A stretch of DNA of 64,000 nt from Actinomycetospora soli (GTDB lineage: Bacteria > Actinomycetota > Actinomycetes > Mycobacteriales > Pseudonocardiaceae). The notes below the pieces were generated by a model that was not told the DNA's origin, ran no database searches, and worked only from the letters and a program-made list of their open reading frames with translations. The DNA lies in assembly GCF_021026295.1 (NCBI RefSeq), contig NZ_JAJNDA010000010.1, positions 62,001-126,000 on the forward strand, given 5' to 3'. The position numbers were made by a program, and so were the translations under genes. This document shows positions 16,193 through 24,947 of the stretch, piece after piece (within the stretch, counting starts at the first letter, position 1; every line of letters begins with the position of its first letter).

Positions 16193-17788
16193 GTGTCCCC
16201 TGTGATCGACAGCGGCGTCGAGATGACCACCCGCGACGGCGTGGTGCTCGTCGCCGACGTGTACCGCCCCGCGGCCGGGGGAGCCTGGCCGACGCTGCTG
16301 CACCGCACGCCCTACGACCGCACCGACCCCACCCTCGTCAGCGCGATCGTCGCGGACCCGCTGTGGCTGGCCCGGCAGGGCTTCGCGGTGGTGGTGCAGG
16401 ACGTGCGGGGGCGGTTCGCCTCGGGCGGCGACACGGACTTCGCCGTGCAGGAGGTCGACGACGGGTACGACGCCGTCGAGTGGGCCGCCGCGCAGCCGTG
16501 GAGCACGGGCGACGTCGGGATCTACGGCTCGTCGTACCACGCGATCGCGGCGCTGAACGCCGTCGCGGCGCGGCCGCCGCACCTGAGGGCGGCGCTCGCG
16601 ATGATCGGCGGCGCCGACATGGAGGCCACGTCCTGGCCGGGCGGCACGTTCGAGCTGGGCTTCCTCGCGCTCTACTCCCTCGGTCAGACCGTCGACACGC
16701 TGCGGCGCACCGGCCGGCTCGACCGGCTCGCGGACGTCCAGAGCGCGGCGACCGACCCGCTCGGCACGGTGTCGACGCTGCCGCTGACCGCTCTGCCGGT
16801 GCTCGACGACCCGGCGATCGCGCCGGCCTGGCACGACCGGCTCGCCCACGGTCCGGGCGACCCCTGGTGGTACCGGCACCCGAACGTCCACCGCGACCCG
16901 TCCCTGGTCGAGGTGCCGGTGCTGCAGGTCGCGGCCTACCGGGACTTCCTCTCCCCACCGATGTTCCGGCTGGCCGAGGCGTTGGGGGAGCCCCACCGGT
17001 TCGTCGCCGGGCCGTGGGCGCACGGCGGCGTCTACACCGGCCACACCGGGGCGCGGGTGCTCCCGGACACGGCGGGCGGGGTCGGCGCGTGGGGAGCCCT
17101 GATCGCCGCCTGGTTCGACCGCCACCTGCGCGGCGGCGAGGGCCGACACCGGTTCCTCACCGACGACCCCGTGCACTACTACCTCGGGGGCGAGAACCGG
17201 TGGACGAGCGCGGCGAGCTGGCCGCCCCCGTCGTCGTTCGAGGACCTGGGTCTGCTCGACGGGGCCCGCTCCTTCCGCGCCGATCCCCGCCACGCCGTCC
17301 CGACGACGGGTGGCGCGATGTCCGCGCCGCCGCTCGGCCCGGACGGCATCCAGGACCAGCGGGTGCTCGACGGTCGCGACGACGTGCTCGTGCTGGTCAC
17401 CGGGCCGCTGACCGAGCCCCGGACGATCGTCGGCCGTCCGCGGCTGGAGCTGGACTTCTCGACGACGGCCGTGGACGCCGACGTCTGCGCGACGCTCGTC
17501 GACGTGGAGCCGGACGGCTACGCGGTGCCGGTCGCGGAAGGGGCGGTGCGGCTGCGCCACGTCCTCGGGCGTCTCGTGACGCCCGGGGAGCAGGTCGCGG
17601 TGACCGTCGAACTCCACGACACCGCGCACGTCTTCCGGGCCGGCCACCGCCTGCGCGTGCAGATCGCCGGGTCGTCGTTCCCGCGCCGGAGCCGGAACCT
17701 GCACACCGCCACCGCCCCGGAGCACGGGACGCTCGACGAGGCCGTCGTCGCGACCCACACGGTGCACGCGGCGACGCTCGTGGCGTAG
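16193..17788 (+). CDS. CocE/NonD family serine hydrolase
   Basis: A 531-residue alpha/beta hydrolase of the X-Pro dipeptidyl-peptidase (S15)/cocaine esterase type, with a C-terminal jelly-roll domain (FRAGHRLRVQIAGSSFPRR). The nucleophile elbow is YGSSYHA, Ser114, preceded by QDVRGRFASGG, the conserved oxyanion/Tyr region. It probably cleaves an ester or acyl-amide; the natural substrate is not known. The GTG at 16193 follows a TACGGT box by 6 bases, so leaderless initiation is plausible; an ATG at 16223 is the alternative. A TCCCGACGACGGGT copy of the dispersed 15-mer lies inside at 17298-17311. Confidence 0.85.
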   Translation: MSPVIDSGVEMTTRDGVVLVADVYRPAAGGAWPTLLHRTPYDRTDPTLVSAIVADPLWLARQGFAVVVQDVRGRFASGGDTDFAVQEVDDGYDAVEWAAAQPWSTGDVGIYGSSYHAIAALNAVAARPPHLRAALAMIGGADMEATSWPGGTFELGFLALYSLGQTVDTLRRTGRLDRLADVQSAATDPLGTVSTLPLTALPVLDDPAIAPAWHDRLAHGPGDPWWYRHPNVHRDPSLVEVPVLQVAAYRDFLSPPMFRLAEALGEPHRFVAGPWAHGGVYTGHTGARVLPDTAGGVGAWGALIAAWFDRHLRGGEGRHRFLTDDPVHYYLGGENRWTSAASWPPPSSFEDLGLLDGARSFRADPRHAVPTTGGAMSAPPLGPDGIQDQRVLDGRDDVLVLVTGPLTEPRTIVGRPRLELDFSTTAVDADVCATLVDVEPDGYAVPVAEGAVRLRHVLGRLVTPGEQVAVTVELHDTAHVFRAGHRLRVQIAGSSFPRRSRNLHTATAPEHGTLDEAVVATHTVHAATLVA

Positions 17789-17860
17789 GGCCGGTCGTCG
17801 GTCCCGGCCCGGGACGGAGCGCGCCGGCACCGACACGGTCACCGCGCCGTCCTCGGAGCT

Positions 17861-19003
17861 CTACGAGGCCGCGAACCAGCCCGAGGGCGCCAGGCCCGCG
17901 CCGCTCGCCATCTGCGGCGCGTAGTGGTCGGAGAACACCTGGGCGATGAGTTCGCGCCGGCTCCGCACCCCGACCTTCGCGAACACGCGCTTGAGGTGGT
18001 CCTGGACGGTGTAGGCCGACAGGTGCAGGGCCCGTGCGATGTCGGCGGTGTCGACGCCCTGCAGCACGCGGGCGACGACGTCGCGCTCGCGGTCGGTCAG
18101 CCCGTAGGAGGCGACGACCAGCGGGATGATCTCGGGCGGTCGGGCGTCGTCGATGGTGACCACGACGTCCGGGGTGCCGCCGTCCCGGCTGACCAGCGGC
18201 GACGCGTGGGCGACCACCCACCGGCCACCCGCCGCGCGCATGCGCGCCCGCGGCGTCGCCGCCCCGGGCGTCGAGCTCATCCGGCGGGCGGCGGCGACCA
18301 GGGCCTTGACGATCTGGGGGAGCTGCGCGGCGCCGAGGTCGGCGCACCCGAGGTCGGCGAGCCGCTCGGCCGCTCCGAGGTTGGCCGAGGCCACCTCCCC
18401 GCGGCCGTCGACCACGAGCACCGCCGGACCGGACACCGCGGGTCGCGCCTCGTCGGCCCCGGCGGCGGCCGCCGCGACGAGCCCGCTGCGCAGACCCCGG
18501 GCGAGTCCCTCGGAGACCGACGCGACGAACGCCTGCTCGGCGGCCGTGAACGCGCGGCCCTCGTGGAAGAGGGCGAGCCCGCCCCAGGTCACGCCGTCGA
18601 CGCTCAGCGTCACCCGCAGCTCGTCGGAGAAGTCCCACACCGGCGAGAACAACTCGGCCCAGCGCCGGGACCGCGCCGGGTCCCCGCCGGTCGAGGACTG
18701 CAGCGTCACGACACCGCCACCGCCGCAGGAGAGGGAGCGGAAGTCGTAGAGGTCGTCGACCTCGTACTCGTGGAACGACCACTCCACGTCGTGGTCGTTG
18801 TCCAGCCCACCGCTCTTGACGTTCGCGGTGACGATGTGGGTGGCCGGGTCGACCGAGGCGAAGCAGCTCGCGGCGAACGGCATCGCACGGTGCAGCGTCT
18901 CCACCGCGGTCCGCCCGAAGGTCTCCCAGTCCAGCCCGGCGACCGCGAGCGCGTCGATCTGTCCGCGGACCCGCTCGGGGCTCAGGGCGACCATGTGACG
19001 CAC
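17861..19003 (-). CDS. LuxR-family transcriptional regulator
   Basis: A 380-residue regulator. The N-terminal two-thirds look like a GAF/PAS sensor region (VLVVDGRGEVASANLGAAERLADLG fits a PAS core near 205-230). The C-terminus is a LuxR helix-turn-helix: LTDRERDVVARVLQGVDTADI, then LHLSAYTVQDHLKRVFAKVGV, about residues 300-350. The GTG at 19003 or the ATG at 18994 may be the true start. It is divergent from ridA-like and FAD-oxidase genes, with two CCCAG-N4-CTGGG dyads between. The signal is unknown. Confidence 0.85.
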   Translation of the reverse strand: MRHMVALSPERVRGQIDALAVAGLDWETFGRTAVETLHRAMPFAASCFASVDPATHIVTANVKSGGLDNDHDVEWSFHEYEVDDLYDFRSLSCGGGGVVTLQSSTGGDPARSRRWAELFSPVWDFSDELRVTLSVDGVTWGGLALFHEGRAFTAAEQAFVASVSEGLARGLRSGLVAAAAAGADEARPAVSGPAVLVVDGRGEVASANLGAAERLADLGCADLGAAQLPQIVKALVAAARRMSSTPGAATPRARMRAAGGRWVVAHASPLVSRDGGTPDVVVTIDDARPPEIIPLVVASYGLTDRERDVVARVLQGVDTADIARALHLSAYTVQDHLKRVFAKVGVRSRRELIAQVFSDHYAPQMASGAGLAPSGWFAAS

Positions 19004-19032
19004 AGTAGCTCGCGTTGGAGCGTTCGAGGTAT

Positions 19033-19070
19033 CCCAGATTTCTGGGGGCGGGAGTGCCCAGGTCGCTGGG
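19033..19070. promoter_or_regulatory. Two tandem CCCAG-N4-CTGGG dyads
   Basis: CCCAGATTTCTGGG (19033-19046) and CCCAGGTCGCTGGG (19057-19070) share the same 5-bp arms and 4-base spacer, and their starts are 24 bases apart. They lie midway between the divergent LuxR and RidA-like genes. A LuxR dimer on two nearby sites is the obvious candidate ligand. Confidence 0.55.
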
Positions 19071-19107
19071 ATGGGCCTGACGACGGCGGGTCGCCAGAGT
19101 TCTCGCC

Positions 19108-19521
19108 ATGACGAACACCGAGCTCGACAGCACTATTCGGATCAACCCGACCACCTGGAACGTCGGGCTGCACTACGACCAGGCCCAGCTCCGGCCGGCG
19201 CCGAAGTGGTTACTCACCGTCGCCGGGCAGGGGTCGATCGCCGAGGACGGCGCCCTGCTGCACGCCGACGACATGGCGGCGCAGATGGCGCTCGCCATGC
19301 GCGGCGTCGAGTCCCTGCTCGCCGGCGGCGGCATGGACCTCCGCGACGTCACCCGCCTCGTCGTGTACGTGACCGACATGGACGCCGCCCTCGCGTCCTA
19401 CGGCGCCCTCACCGAGCGGCTCGCCGCCCTCGGCGCCACCCCGCCCGCGACGCTCGTCGAGGTCTCCCGCCTCGCCCTGCCCGGCATGAGCGTCGAGATC
19501 GACGCCACCGCGGGCCGCTGA
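19108..19521 (+). CDS. RidA/YjgF/Rid family protein
   Basis: A 137-residue single-domain Rid protein, a family whose archetype hydrolyses reactive enamines and imines. The C-terminal signature is recognisable (ATLVEVSRLALPGMSVEIDATA), but the position where active RidA carries its catalytic Arg before the VEV strand holds Ala, so imine deaminase activity is doubtful. It may be one of the Rid subgroups acting on catabolic intermediates. It lies 81 bases upstream of an FAD oxidase on the same strand and is divergent from the LuxR gene, suggesting a small regulated operon. Confidence 0.8.
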   Translation: MTNTELDSTIRINPTTWNVGLHYDQAQLRPAPKWLLTVAGQGSIAEDGALLHADDMAAQMALAMRGVESLLAGGGMDLRDVTRLVVYVTDMDAALASYGALTERLAALGATPPATLVEVSRLALPGMSVEIDATAGR

Positions 19522-19602
19522 ACGCGCTCGTGCGGGAGCCCCGCCCGGGAGCTCCCGTCGTCCGGACCCGCAGCACCCACACCCCCTCGAAGGAGACCCC
19601 TC

Positions 19603-20946
19603 ATGTCCGCCGCAAGCACCTCGACCGACTTCCGCGCGATCCGTTCGTCTGACCCCGGCTACGACGTCGCGGTCGCCACCTTCAACACCGCGCACCGGCC
19701 ACGACCCGACCTGGTGGTGGAGGCCCGCAGCCCCGACGACGTGGTCGCCGCGGTCCGCCGCGCCCGGACCGAGGGCCTGCCCGTGACGGTCCAGGCCACC
19801 GGCCACGGCATCGCCTCCGACCTGGCCGGCTCCCTGCTGATCTCCACGCGACACCTCGACGACGTCCACGTCGACCCCGACCGCGCGGTCGCCGTGGTCG
19901 GCGGGGGCGCCACGTGGGCGCAGGTCATCGCCGCCGCGACCCCGCACGGCCTCGCGCCGGTCTGCGGCTCGTCCTCCGGCGTCGGCGTCGCCGGCTTCCT
20001 CCTCGGCGGCGGGCACGGACCGCTGTCGCGGGAGTTCGGGGTGGGCTCCGACCACCTGCGCCGGGCCCGCGTCGTCACCGGTACCGGCGAGCTCGTCGAC
20101 ACCGACGACGACCCGGACCTCCTCGCCGCCCTCCGTGGCGGCAAGGCCGGCCTCGGCGTGGTCGTCGAACTCGAGGTGGCCCTCCACCCCGTGGCCCGCC
20201 TCTACGGCGGCGGCGTCTTCCTCCCGGGCGAGGCCGCTCCGGAGGTCCTGCCCGCCTGGCGGGACTGGGTCACGACGCTGCCCGAGCACGCCTCCAGCTC
20301 GATCGCCCTGCTCCGGCTCCCGCCGGACCCCGCGCTGCCGCCGCCGCTGCAGGGCCGTTTCGTCGTGCACCTGCGCTTCACGACGACGGGTCCTGCCGAG
20401 GAGGGCGAGGCGCTGCTCGCCCCGCTGCGCGCGCCGGAGGTCGAGCCGATCGCGGACCTGGTCGGCGAGATGCCGTTCGCCGCGATCGACTCCGTGCACG
20501 CCGACCCGACCGACCCCATGCCGGTGTGGGACGCGTCGACGCTGCTCGGAGGGCTGCCCGACGCCGCCCTCGACGCCCTGCTCGCCGTCGCGGGCCCCGG
20601 CGTCGAGACCCCGCTGATCATGGCCGAGCTGCGGGCGTTCGGCGGGGCGATCACCCGCCGTCCGGACCTGGACTCGGTCGCGGGCCGGGACGCGCCGTTC
20701 GGGCTCTATGCGCTCGGGCCGATGGTGCCCGAGCTGGGCGGCGTCGTGCCCGTCGTCGTGCAGGGCGTCGTCGACGCGCTGAAGCCCTGGTCGGCGGGCG
20801 TGCTGCCGAACTTCCTGGGCGCCGCGCAGGCCGGGGTGATCGGCCGGGCCTGGGACGACGCGACGCTGACCCGGCTGCTCGCCACGGCCGGGAGGGTCGA
20901 CCCGGACGGGCTGTTCCGTCGGGTCGGCACCCGCCTCAGCGCGTGA
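19603..20946 (+). CDS. FAD-binding oxidoreductase (PCMH/VAO-type, BBE family)
   Basis: A 447-residue flavoprotein oxidase. Residues about 35-200 form the FAD-binding PCMH domain, with TGHG (His68, at the position that is covalently linked to FAD in 6-hydroxynicotine oxidase-like enzymes) and GVGVAGFLLGGGHGPLSREFG. The C-terminal berberine-bridge segment is shorter than usual. The substrate is unknown; the RidA-like gene upstream suggests oxidation of an amine or amino-acid-like compound. The ATG has GAAGGAG upstream. It overlaps the convergent NmrA-like gene by 11 bases. Confidence 0.85.
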   Translation: MSAASTSTDFRAIRSSDPGYDVAVATFNTAHRPRPDLVVEARSPDDVVAAVRRARTEGLPVTVQATGHGIASDLAGSLLISTRHLDDVHVDPDRAVAVVGGGATWAQVIAAATPHGLAPVCGSSSGVGVAGFLLGGGHGPLSREFGVGSDHLRRARVVTGTGELVDTDDDPDLLAALRGGKAGLGVVVELEVALHPVARLYGGGVFLPGEAAPEVLPAWRDWVTTLPEHASSSIALLRLPPDPALPPPLQGRFVVHLRFTTTGPAEEGEALLAPLRAPEVEPIADLVGEMPFAAIDSVHADPTDPMPVWDASTLLGGLPDAALDALLAVAGPGVETPLIMAELRAFGGAITRRPDLDSVAGRDAPFGLYALGPMVPELGGVVPVVVQGVVDALKPWSAGVLPNFLGAAQAGVIGRAWDDATLTRLLATAGRVDPDGLFRRVGTRLSA

Positions 20947-21736
20947 GGGCGGTGCGGGCGAGGACGTCGAGCCCGAGCGCGGGACGGCCGAGCAGCGTGG
21001 GCACCGCCGGGTCCACCTGCCCGGCCTCCCCGCGGCGGTAGTGGGCGTAGTCCTCGACGAGTCCGTCGGCCTGCCAGGCGGGGAGCACCCCGTCGAGCAG
21101 GCCGCGGAACGTGTCGGGGTCGAGGTCGGCGAACTCCACCCCGAGCGCCGCGGCGAGCTCGGCGTGGCTCACGGCGGCCGGGCCGGTCAGCGTGTACGTC
21201 GCGCCGGCGTGCCCGTCCCCGGTGAGCACGACGGCGGCGACGGCCGCGATGTCGCGCACGTCGATCACGCTGACCCGGGCGTCGCCGATCGGGGCGCCCA
21301 GCACCCCGCCGTGGGCCGCGTCCGCCACGGCCTGCACGAACAGGTTCGGCCGCAGCACCGTCACCTCGAGCGGCGACGCCGCGAGGTGGGCCTCGACCTC
21401 CGCGTGCCACCGCAGGAACCGCACCGGCGAGTCCGCCCGCGCCCCGAGCTGCGACAGCACGACGAGCCGTCGGACCCCCGCCGCGACGGCCAGATCGGCG
21501 CACCGGATCTGCTGCTCCGCCGCCCGCTCCGACGACGGGGAGTTGAGGAAGACCGCGTCCACGCCGGCGAGGGCCGCGGCGAGCGACGCCGGGTCGTCCA
21601 GGTCGGCCACCACCTCACCGGACCGCCCCGTCGCCCGTCGGACCATCGCGCGCACCGTCACCCCGCGCGCCACCAGGTCCGGCACGAGCTCCGTGCCGAT
21701 CCGGCCGTTGGCCCCGGTCACGAGCACCGTCGTCAT
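20936..21736 (-). CDS. NmrA-like NAD(P)-binding reductase
   Basis: A 266-residue atypical short-chain dehydrogenase with the N-terminal nucleotide loop TGANGRIG (residues 6-13). The usual Tyr-x-x-x-Lys catalytic pair is not evident, as in NmrA/HSCARG and quinone oxidoreductase-2-like proteins, which sense or reduce with NADPH. The ATG at 21736 is chosen because GGAGGTGGGCGGG precedes it directly; the frame is open for another 15 codons upstream, which would run through the dyad at 21755. It is probably regulated by a repressor on that dyad. Confidence 0.8.
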   Translation of the reverse strand: MTTVLVTGANGRIGTELVPDLVARGVTVRAMVRRATGRSGEVVADLDDPASLAAALAGVDAVFLNSPSSERAAEQQIRCADLAVAAGVRRLVVLSQLGARADSPVRFLRWHAEVEAHLAASPLEVTVLRPNLFVQAVADAAHGGVLGAPIGDARVSVIDVRDIAAVAAVVLTGDGHAGATYTLTGPAAVSHAELAAALGVEFADLDPDTFRGLLDGVLPAWQADGLVEDYAHYRRGEAGQVDPAVPTLLGRPALGLDVLARTALTR

Positions 21737-21754
21737 CCCGCCCACCTCCATGTC

Positions 21755-21769
21755 GAGAGCACTGCTCTC
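21755..21769. promoter_or_regulatory. GAGAGCA-C-TGCTCTC dyad upstream of the NmrA-like gene
   Basis: A perfect 7-bp-arm palindrome 19 bases before the ATG; a half site AGTGCTCTC follows at 21805-21813. Its size and placement fit a TetR- or MarR-family operator. No cognate regulator is adjacent; the TetR gene at 23143 has a different site. Confidence 0.5.
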
Positions 21770-21818
21770 ACAACATGGCACGGGCTTCGTCCGGAAGCAA
21801 GATCAGTGCTCTCGGTTG

Positions 21819-22982
21819 TCAGTTCTCGGGCGGTCGCAGTCGGTGCCGACCGACGGTCCGGTCGGCCTCGGCGGAGTAGAAGACGTGGCCGGCGACCGCG
21901 TGGAGGTCACGGAAGCAGCGCTGCAGCGGGTCGTCGAGGCGCATGGACGAGGCGCCCGCGTGGCGGTAGCAGACGTCGACGACGTCCACCGCCGTCCGCA
22001 GCGCGTGGGCGGTCGCCATCGCCAGCCGCCCCTGCGCGCGCGGATCGGGGGCCCCGGCGCGCACGGACTCCCACAGGTCGGCGGCCGCGGTGTCGGCGAA
22101 CACCCGGGCGGCGGCCAGGGCGCACTCGGCGCGGCCGATCGCGGCCTGCACCTCCGCGTCGTCGGCCACCGACCAGCGCGACTGCAGCCCGCGCGTCTTG
22201 TCCCGCGCCCGCTCCACGAACTCGTCGACGGCGCGACGCGCGACCCCGAGCGGGAAGGCGACCACTCCGACGTTGACCAGGTCGCCGATCCCGAAGCGCG
22301 CGTACGGCCCGTCGTGGGCGCTGACGGCCCCGGGGCCGGCGGCGAACGTCCGCTCGGCCGGGACCCACACCTCCTGCACCTGCACGTCGTGGCTGCCGGT
22401 GCCACGCAGGCCCATCGTGTCCCAGTGGTCGATCACGCCGACCTCGTCGTCGGCGAGGAACACCACACGCGTCTCGGGGTCGTCCGTGCCGGGGACGACG
22501 GCGCCGACCTGGTGCCACGGCGTGTGCTTCACCCCGGAGTTCCACTCCCACCGCCCGGTCACCCGGTAGCCGTCGCCCTCGGGCGTCGCCGTGCCGGTCG
22601 GGGCGAACACACAGCTCGCACCCGCCCCCGGGCGCGGGGCCAGCAGGTCGGCCGCGACGGCCGGGTCGAGGCGGCCGAAGAACGACGACGCCGTCATGCC
22701 GATCAGGCCCGCCCACGCCGTGGAGGCGTCGGCGTGCGCCAGGCGCTCGATCACGTCGAGGATGGCGACGGGGTCGGCCTCGAGCCCGCCGAGCGCCCGG
22801 ACGCGCTGCAGCCGGAACACTCCGGCGTCCTCCAGGGCCGCCGCGAGGTCGGCCGGGACAGTGCGCTCCCGTTCGGCCTCCGCGGCCCGGGCGCGGATCT
22901 GCGGCAGGAGGTCGTCGACGCGGGCGCGGACGTCGTCGAGGGTGGGCACGAGGGCGTCGCCGACGATGGTCACGAGATCCAT
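21819..22982 (-). CDS. Acyl-CoA dehydrogenase-like flavoprotein (HpaH/DszC-like monooxygenase group)
   Basis: A 387-residue protein with the acyl-CoA dehydrogenase N-terminal and middle domains and the Acyl-CoA_dh_2 C-terminal domain (YRHAGASSMRLDDPLQRCFRD). This combination is typical of flavin-dependent monooxygenases of the p-hydroxyphenylacetate/dibenzothiophene type, not of beta-oxidation enzymes. The conserved HxxxxDDPLQR-like segment near residue 350 supports this. The ATG at 22982 begins the fold (MDLVTIVGDALVPTLDDVRA); the frame is open further upstream without family similarity. It is divergent from the TetR gene, whose palindromic site could control both. Confidence 0.75.
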   Translation of the reverse strand: MDLVTIVGDALVPTLDDVRARVDDLLPQIRARAAEAERERTVPADLAAALEDAGVFRLQRVRALGGLEADPVAILDVIERLAHADASTAWAGLIGMTASSFFGRLDPAVAADLLAPRPGAGASCVFAPTGTATPEGDGYRVTGRWEWNSGVKHTPWHQVGAVVPGTDDPETRVVFLADDEVGVIDHWDTMGLRGTGSHDVQVQEVWVPAERTFAAGPGAVSAHDGPYARFGIGDLVNVGVVAFPLGVARRAVDEFVERARDKTRGLQSRWSVADDAEVQAAIGRAECALAAARVFADTAAADLWESVRAGAPDPRAQGRLAMATAHALRTAVDVVDVCYRHAGASSMRLDDPLQRCFRDLHAVAGHVFYSAEADRTVGRHRLRPPEN

Positions 22983-23120
22983 GCTGCCGCCCGACGGACG
23001 CTCCCGGGAACCCGTGCGCGCCTCGAAGGGGGCGGCCCCGCGGGGCGCGACACCGTACCGGCCCCGTCGTCCGGCAGCCACGGTCGGGCGATCCGCGTCC
23101 GACCGGGCCGCGACCGCATC

Positions 23121-23142
23121 AATCCGTACTAGCGTACGGATT
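23121..23142. promoter_or_regulatory. TetR operator abutting its start codon
   Basis: AATCCGTAC-TAGC-GTACGGATT: perfect 9-bp arms ending one base before the GTG start at 23143. A TAGCGT box (23130-23135) inside it lies 7 bases from the GTG, so operator, -10 region and transcription start coincide. Tight autorepression of a leaderless transcript is predicted. Confidence 0.75.
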
Positions 23143-23748
23143 GTGGACGGACGCCGGAGCCGCAGCACACGGACCCGCGGGGCACTGCTCGACGCCGCGA
23201 TCGAGATCATCTGCACCCGGGGCGTCGCCGCCGTCACCCAGCGCGCGGTGGCGGCACGGGCCGACACGTCCCTGGCGGCCACGACCTACCACTTCCGGAC
23301 CGCCGAGGATCTGCTCGTCGCCGCCTTCGAGCTGACGGCGTCCCGGACGATCGCCGACATGCGTCGGCTCGGCCGCGAGGCCGACGAGCAGGGCCTCGGC
23401 GTCGTCGACGCCGCCATGGCCGTCGTCGCGCGCACCCCGCACGGCGACCGCCTCCCGGCGGACGGCGTCATCCAGCTGACGCTCACGGCCATCCACAACC
23501 CGCGGCTGCGACCGGTCGCCGAGACGTTCATCGAGGAACTCGCCGACCTGTTCGCGACGCGGATCGGCGATCCCGACCGCGCCCGCACGCTCGCCCGGGC
23601 GCTCTCCGGGCTGATCCTGCACGAGATGGCCCGCGGCTCGGCGACGCCCTCCGCCACCGTGCGCGCCGACATCACCCGGCTCTTCGACGCCTTCGGCGTC
23701 ACCGACCCCACCCCCGCACCGGACCTCGTCGACCAGGAGCACCGATGA
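23143..23748 (+). CDS. TetR family transcriptional regulator
   Basis: A 201-residue repressor with an N-terminal helix-turn-helix (TRGALLDAAIEIICTRGVAA, then TSLAATTYHFRTAEDLLVAA, residues about 10-60) and a helical ligand domain. The GTG at 23143 directly follows the palindrome. Its stop overlaps the ATG of the MpaB-type oxygenase gene (ATGA at 23745-23748), so the two are translationally coupled and probably one regulatory unit. It may also control the divergent monooxygenase-like gene. The ligand is unknown. Confidence 0.85.
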   Translation: MDGRRSRSTRTRGALLDAAIEIICTRGVAAVTQRAVAARADTSLAATTYHFRTAEDLLVAAFELTASRTIADMRRLGREADEQGLGVVDAAMAVVARTPHGDRLPADGVIQLTLTAIHNPRLRPVAETFIEELADLFATRIGDPDRARTLARALSGLILHEMARGSATPSATVRADITRLFDAFGVTDPTPAPDLVDQEHR

Positions 23749-24926
23749 CCGCGACCGCCACGTGGCCGACCGGACGGGCGAGCCGCACCGCCGTCCTCGC
23801 GCAGTTCGGGGAGGGCCGCGCCGACCTCATGCAGTGGGCGCTGACCACCGGGGACCCGCTCGCCGACGCCGTCGTCGCCGAGATGCACGACCTGGGCATG
23901 TCGCGCGCCCGGCCCCTGCTCCGACAGGGAGTCCGCGACGGCCTCGACTCCCTCGCCGACCCGCCGCCCGCGCTCGCCGCCCTCCTGCGCCAGGCCGAGA
24001 GCCCGCCGGACTACGTCGACGACGAGCTGCTCGACGACCTGCCGCGCGCCTGGTTCAGCTCGCCCACCCCGGTCCACATCGTGTCGCTGAGTGCCGGGGC
24101 CCTGGTCCGGGTCTACGAGTCCCCGTCGATCGCGAAGGTGCTCTCCACCACCGGCCGACTCGTCGACGGCGCCGAGCGGCGTCTCACCGAGACCGGGAGC
24201 TGGCTGACGCAGGCGATGCTGCCCGGCAACCTGCGCCGGGGGCGACCGGGCTACGTCGCGACCCTCGAGGTGCGCATGCTGCACGCGCACATGCGCCGGC
24301 TCGCCCTCGACCGCGGCTACGACGCCGACGTGGACGGCGCGCCGGTCAACCAGGTCGACCTCGCCCGGACCTGGATGGACTTCACCCTGACCTCCTACCG
24401 CGCCGAGGAACGGCTGGGGTTCGACCTCACCGGCCGCGAGCTCGCCGGCCTCTACCGCTACTGGTGGTACGTCGGGCACCTGCTCGGGGTCGACGGCCGG
24501 CTGGTCGAGGGCATCACCGGCCACGACGCCGCGCGCCGTGTCGACGACGTCCTGCAGGCCGTCACCGGCCCGATCTCGGACGACTCCGCCCTCCTCGCCG
24601 CCGCCACCCTCGACTCGATCGCGAGCCTGCTCCGGGACCTCCTCCGGATCCCGACCCGGTTGTCCCGGCCCACCCTCGACGCCATCATCCGCCGCGTCCA
24701 CGGAGCGGCGACGAGCGAGGACCTGCGCGTCCGCCCCGCCCCGCTCGCCGACGCCCTGCTCGGGCCGGCCGTCGCGGGCCTCCGTCGGACGCGGGCCGCG
24801 CGGCGACGCTCGCCCGAGCGGTGGCAGCAGGCCATCGACGCCACGATCGCCGCCGAGCGGGAGCGGGCCGCCGCTCCCGGTGAGCCTGCCGCGTACGCGC
24901 GCGGAGCCACCGGATCGACCGACTGA
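23745..24926 (+). CDS. Oxygenase MpaB family protein (DUF2236)
   Basis: A 393-residue all-helical protein of the DUF2236/MpaB/latex-clearing-protein superfamily, whose studied members are haem b-dependent oxygenases. Conserved elements seen are VRMLHAHMRRLA (near residue 180) and YRYWWYVGHLLGVD (near 240), with His residues that bind haem in the family. It lacks an obvious signal peptide, so it is probably cytoplasmic or membrane-associated. It is coupled to the TetR gene by an ATGA overlap. It ends 22 bases before the strong hairpin at 24948. Confidence 0.85.
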   Translation: MTATATWPTGRASRTAVLAQFGEGRADLMQWALTTGDPLADAVVAEMHDLGMSRARPLLRQGVRDGLDSLADPPPALAALLRQAESPPDYVDDELLDDLPRAWFSSPTPVHIVSLSAGALVRVYESPSIAKVLSTTGRLVDGAERRLTETGSWLTQAMLPGNLRRGRPGYVATLEVRMLHAHMRRLALDRGYDADVDGAPVNQVDLARTWMDFTLTSYRAEERLGFDLTGRELAGLYRYWWYVGHLLGVDGRLVEGITGHDAARRVDDVLQAVTGPISDDSALLAAATLDSIASLLRDLLRIPTRLSRPTLDAIIRRVHGAATSEDLRVRPAPLADALLGPAVAGLRRTRAARRRSPERWQQAIDATIAAERERAAAPGEPAAYARGATGSTD

Positions 24927-24947
24927 CTCCGCCTCCCACGGCAGCGA

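Noticed and set aside
17801-17815. GTCCCGG-C-CCGGGAC palindrome between the CocE-like and LuxR genes
   Set aside because: A one-base loop makes a poor hairpin, and single GC palindromes of this size are expected often at this base composition.
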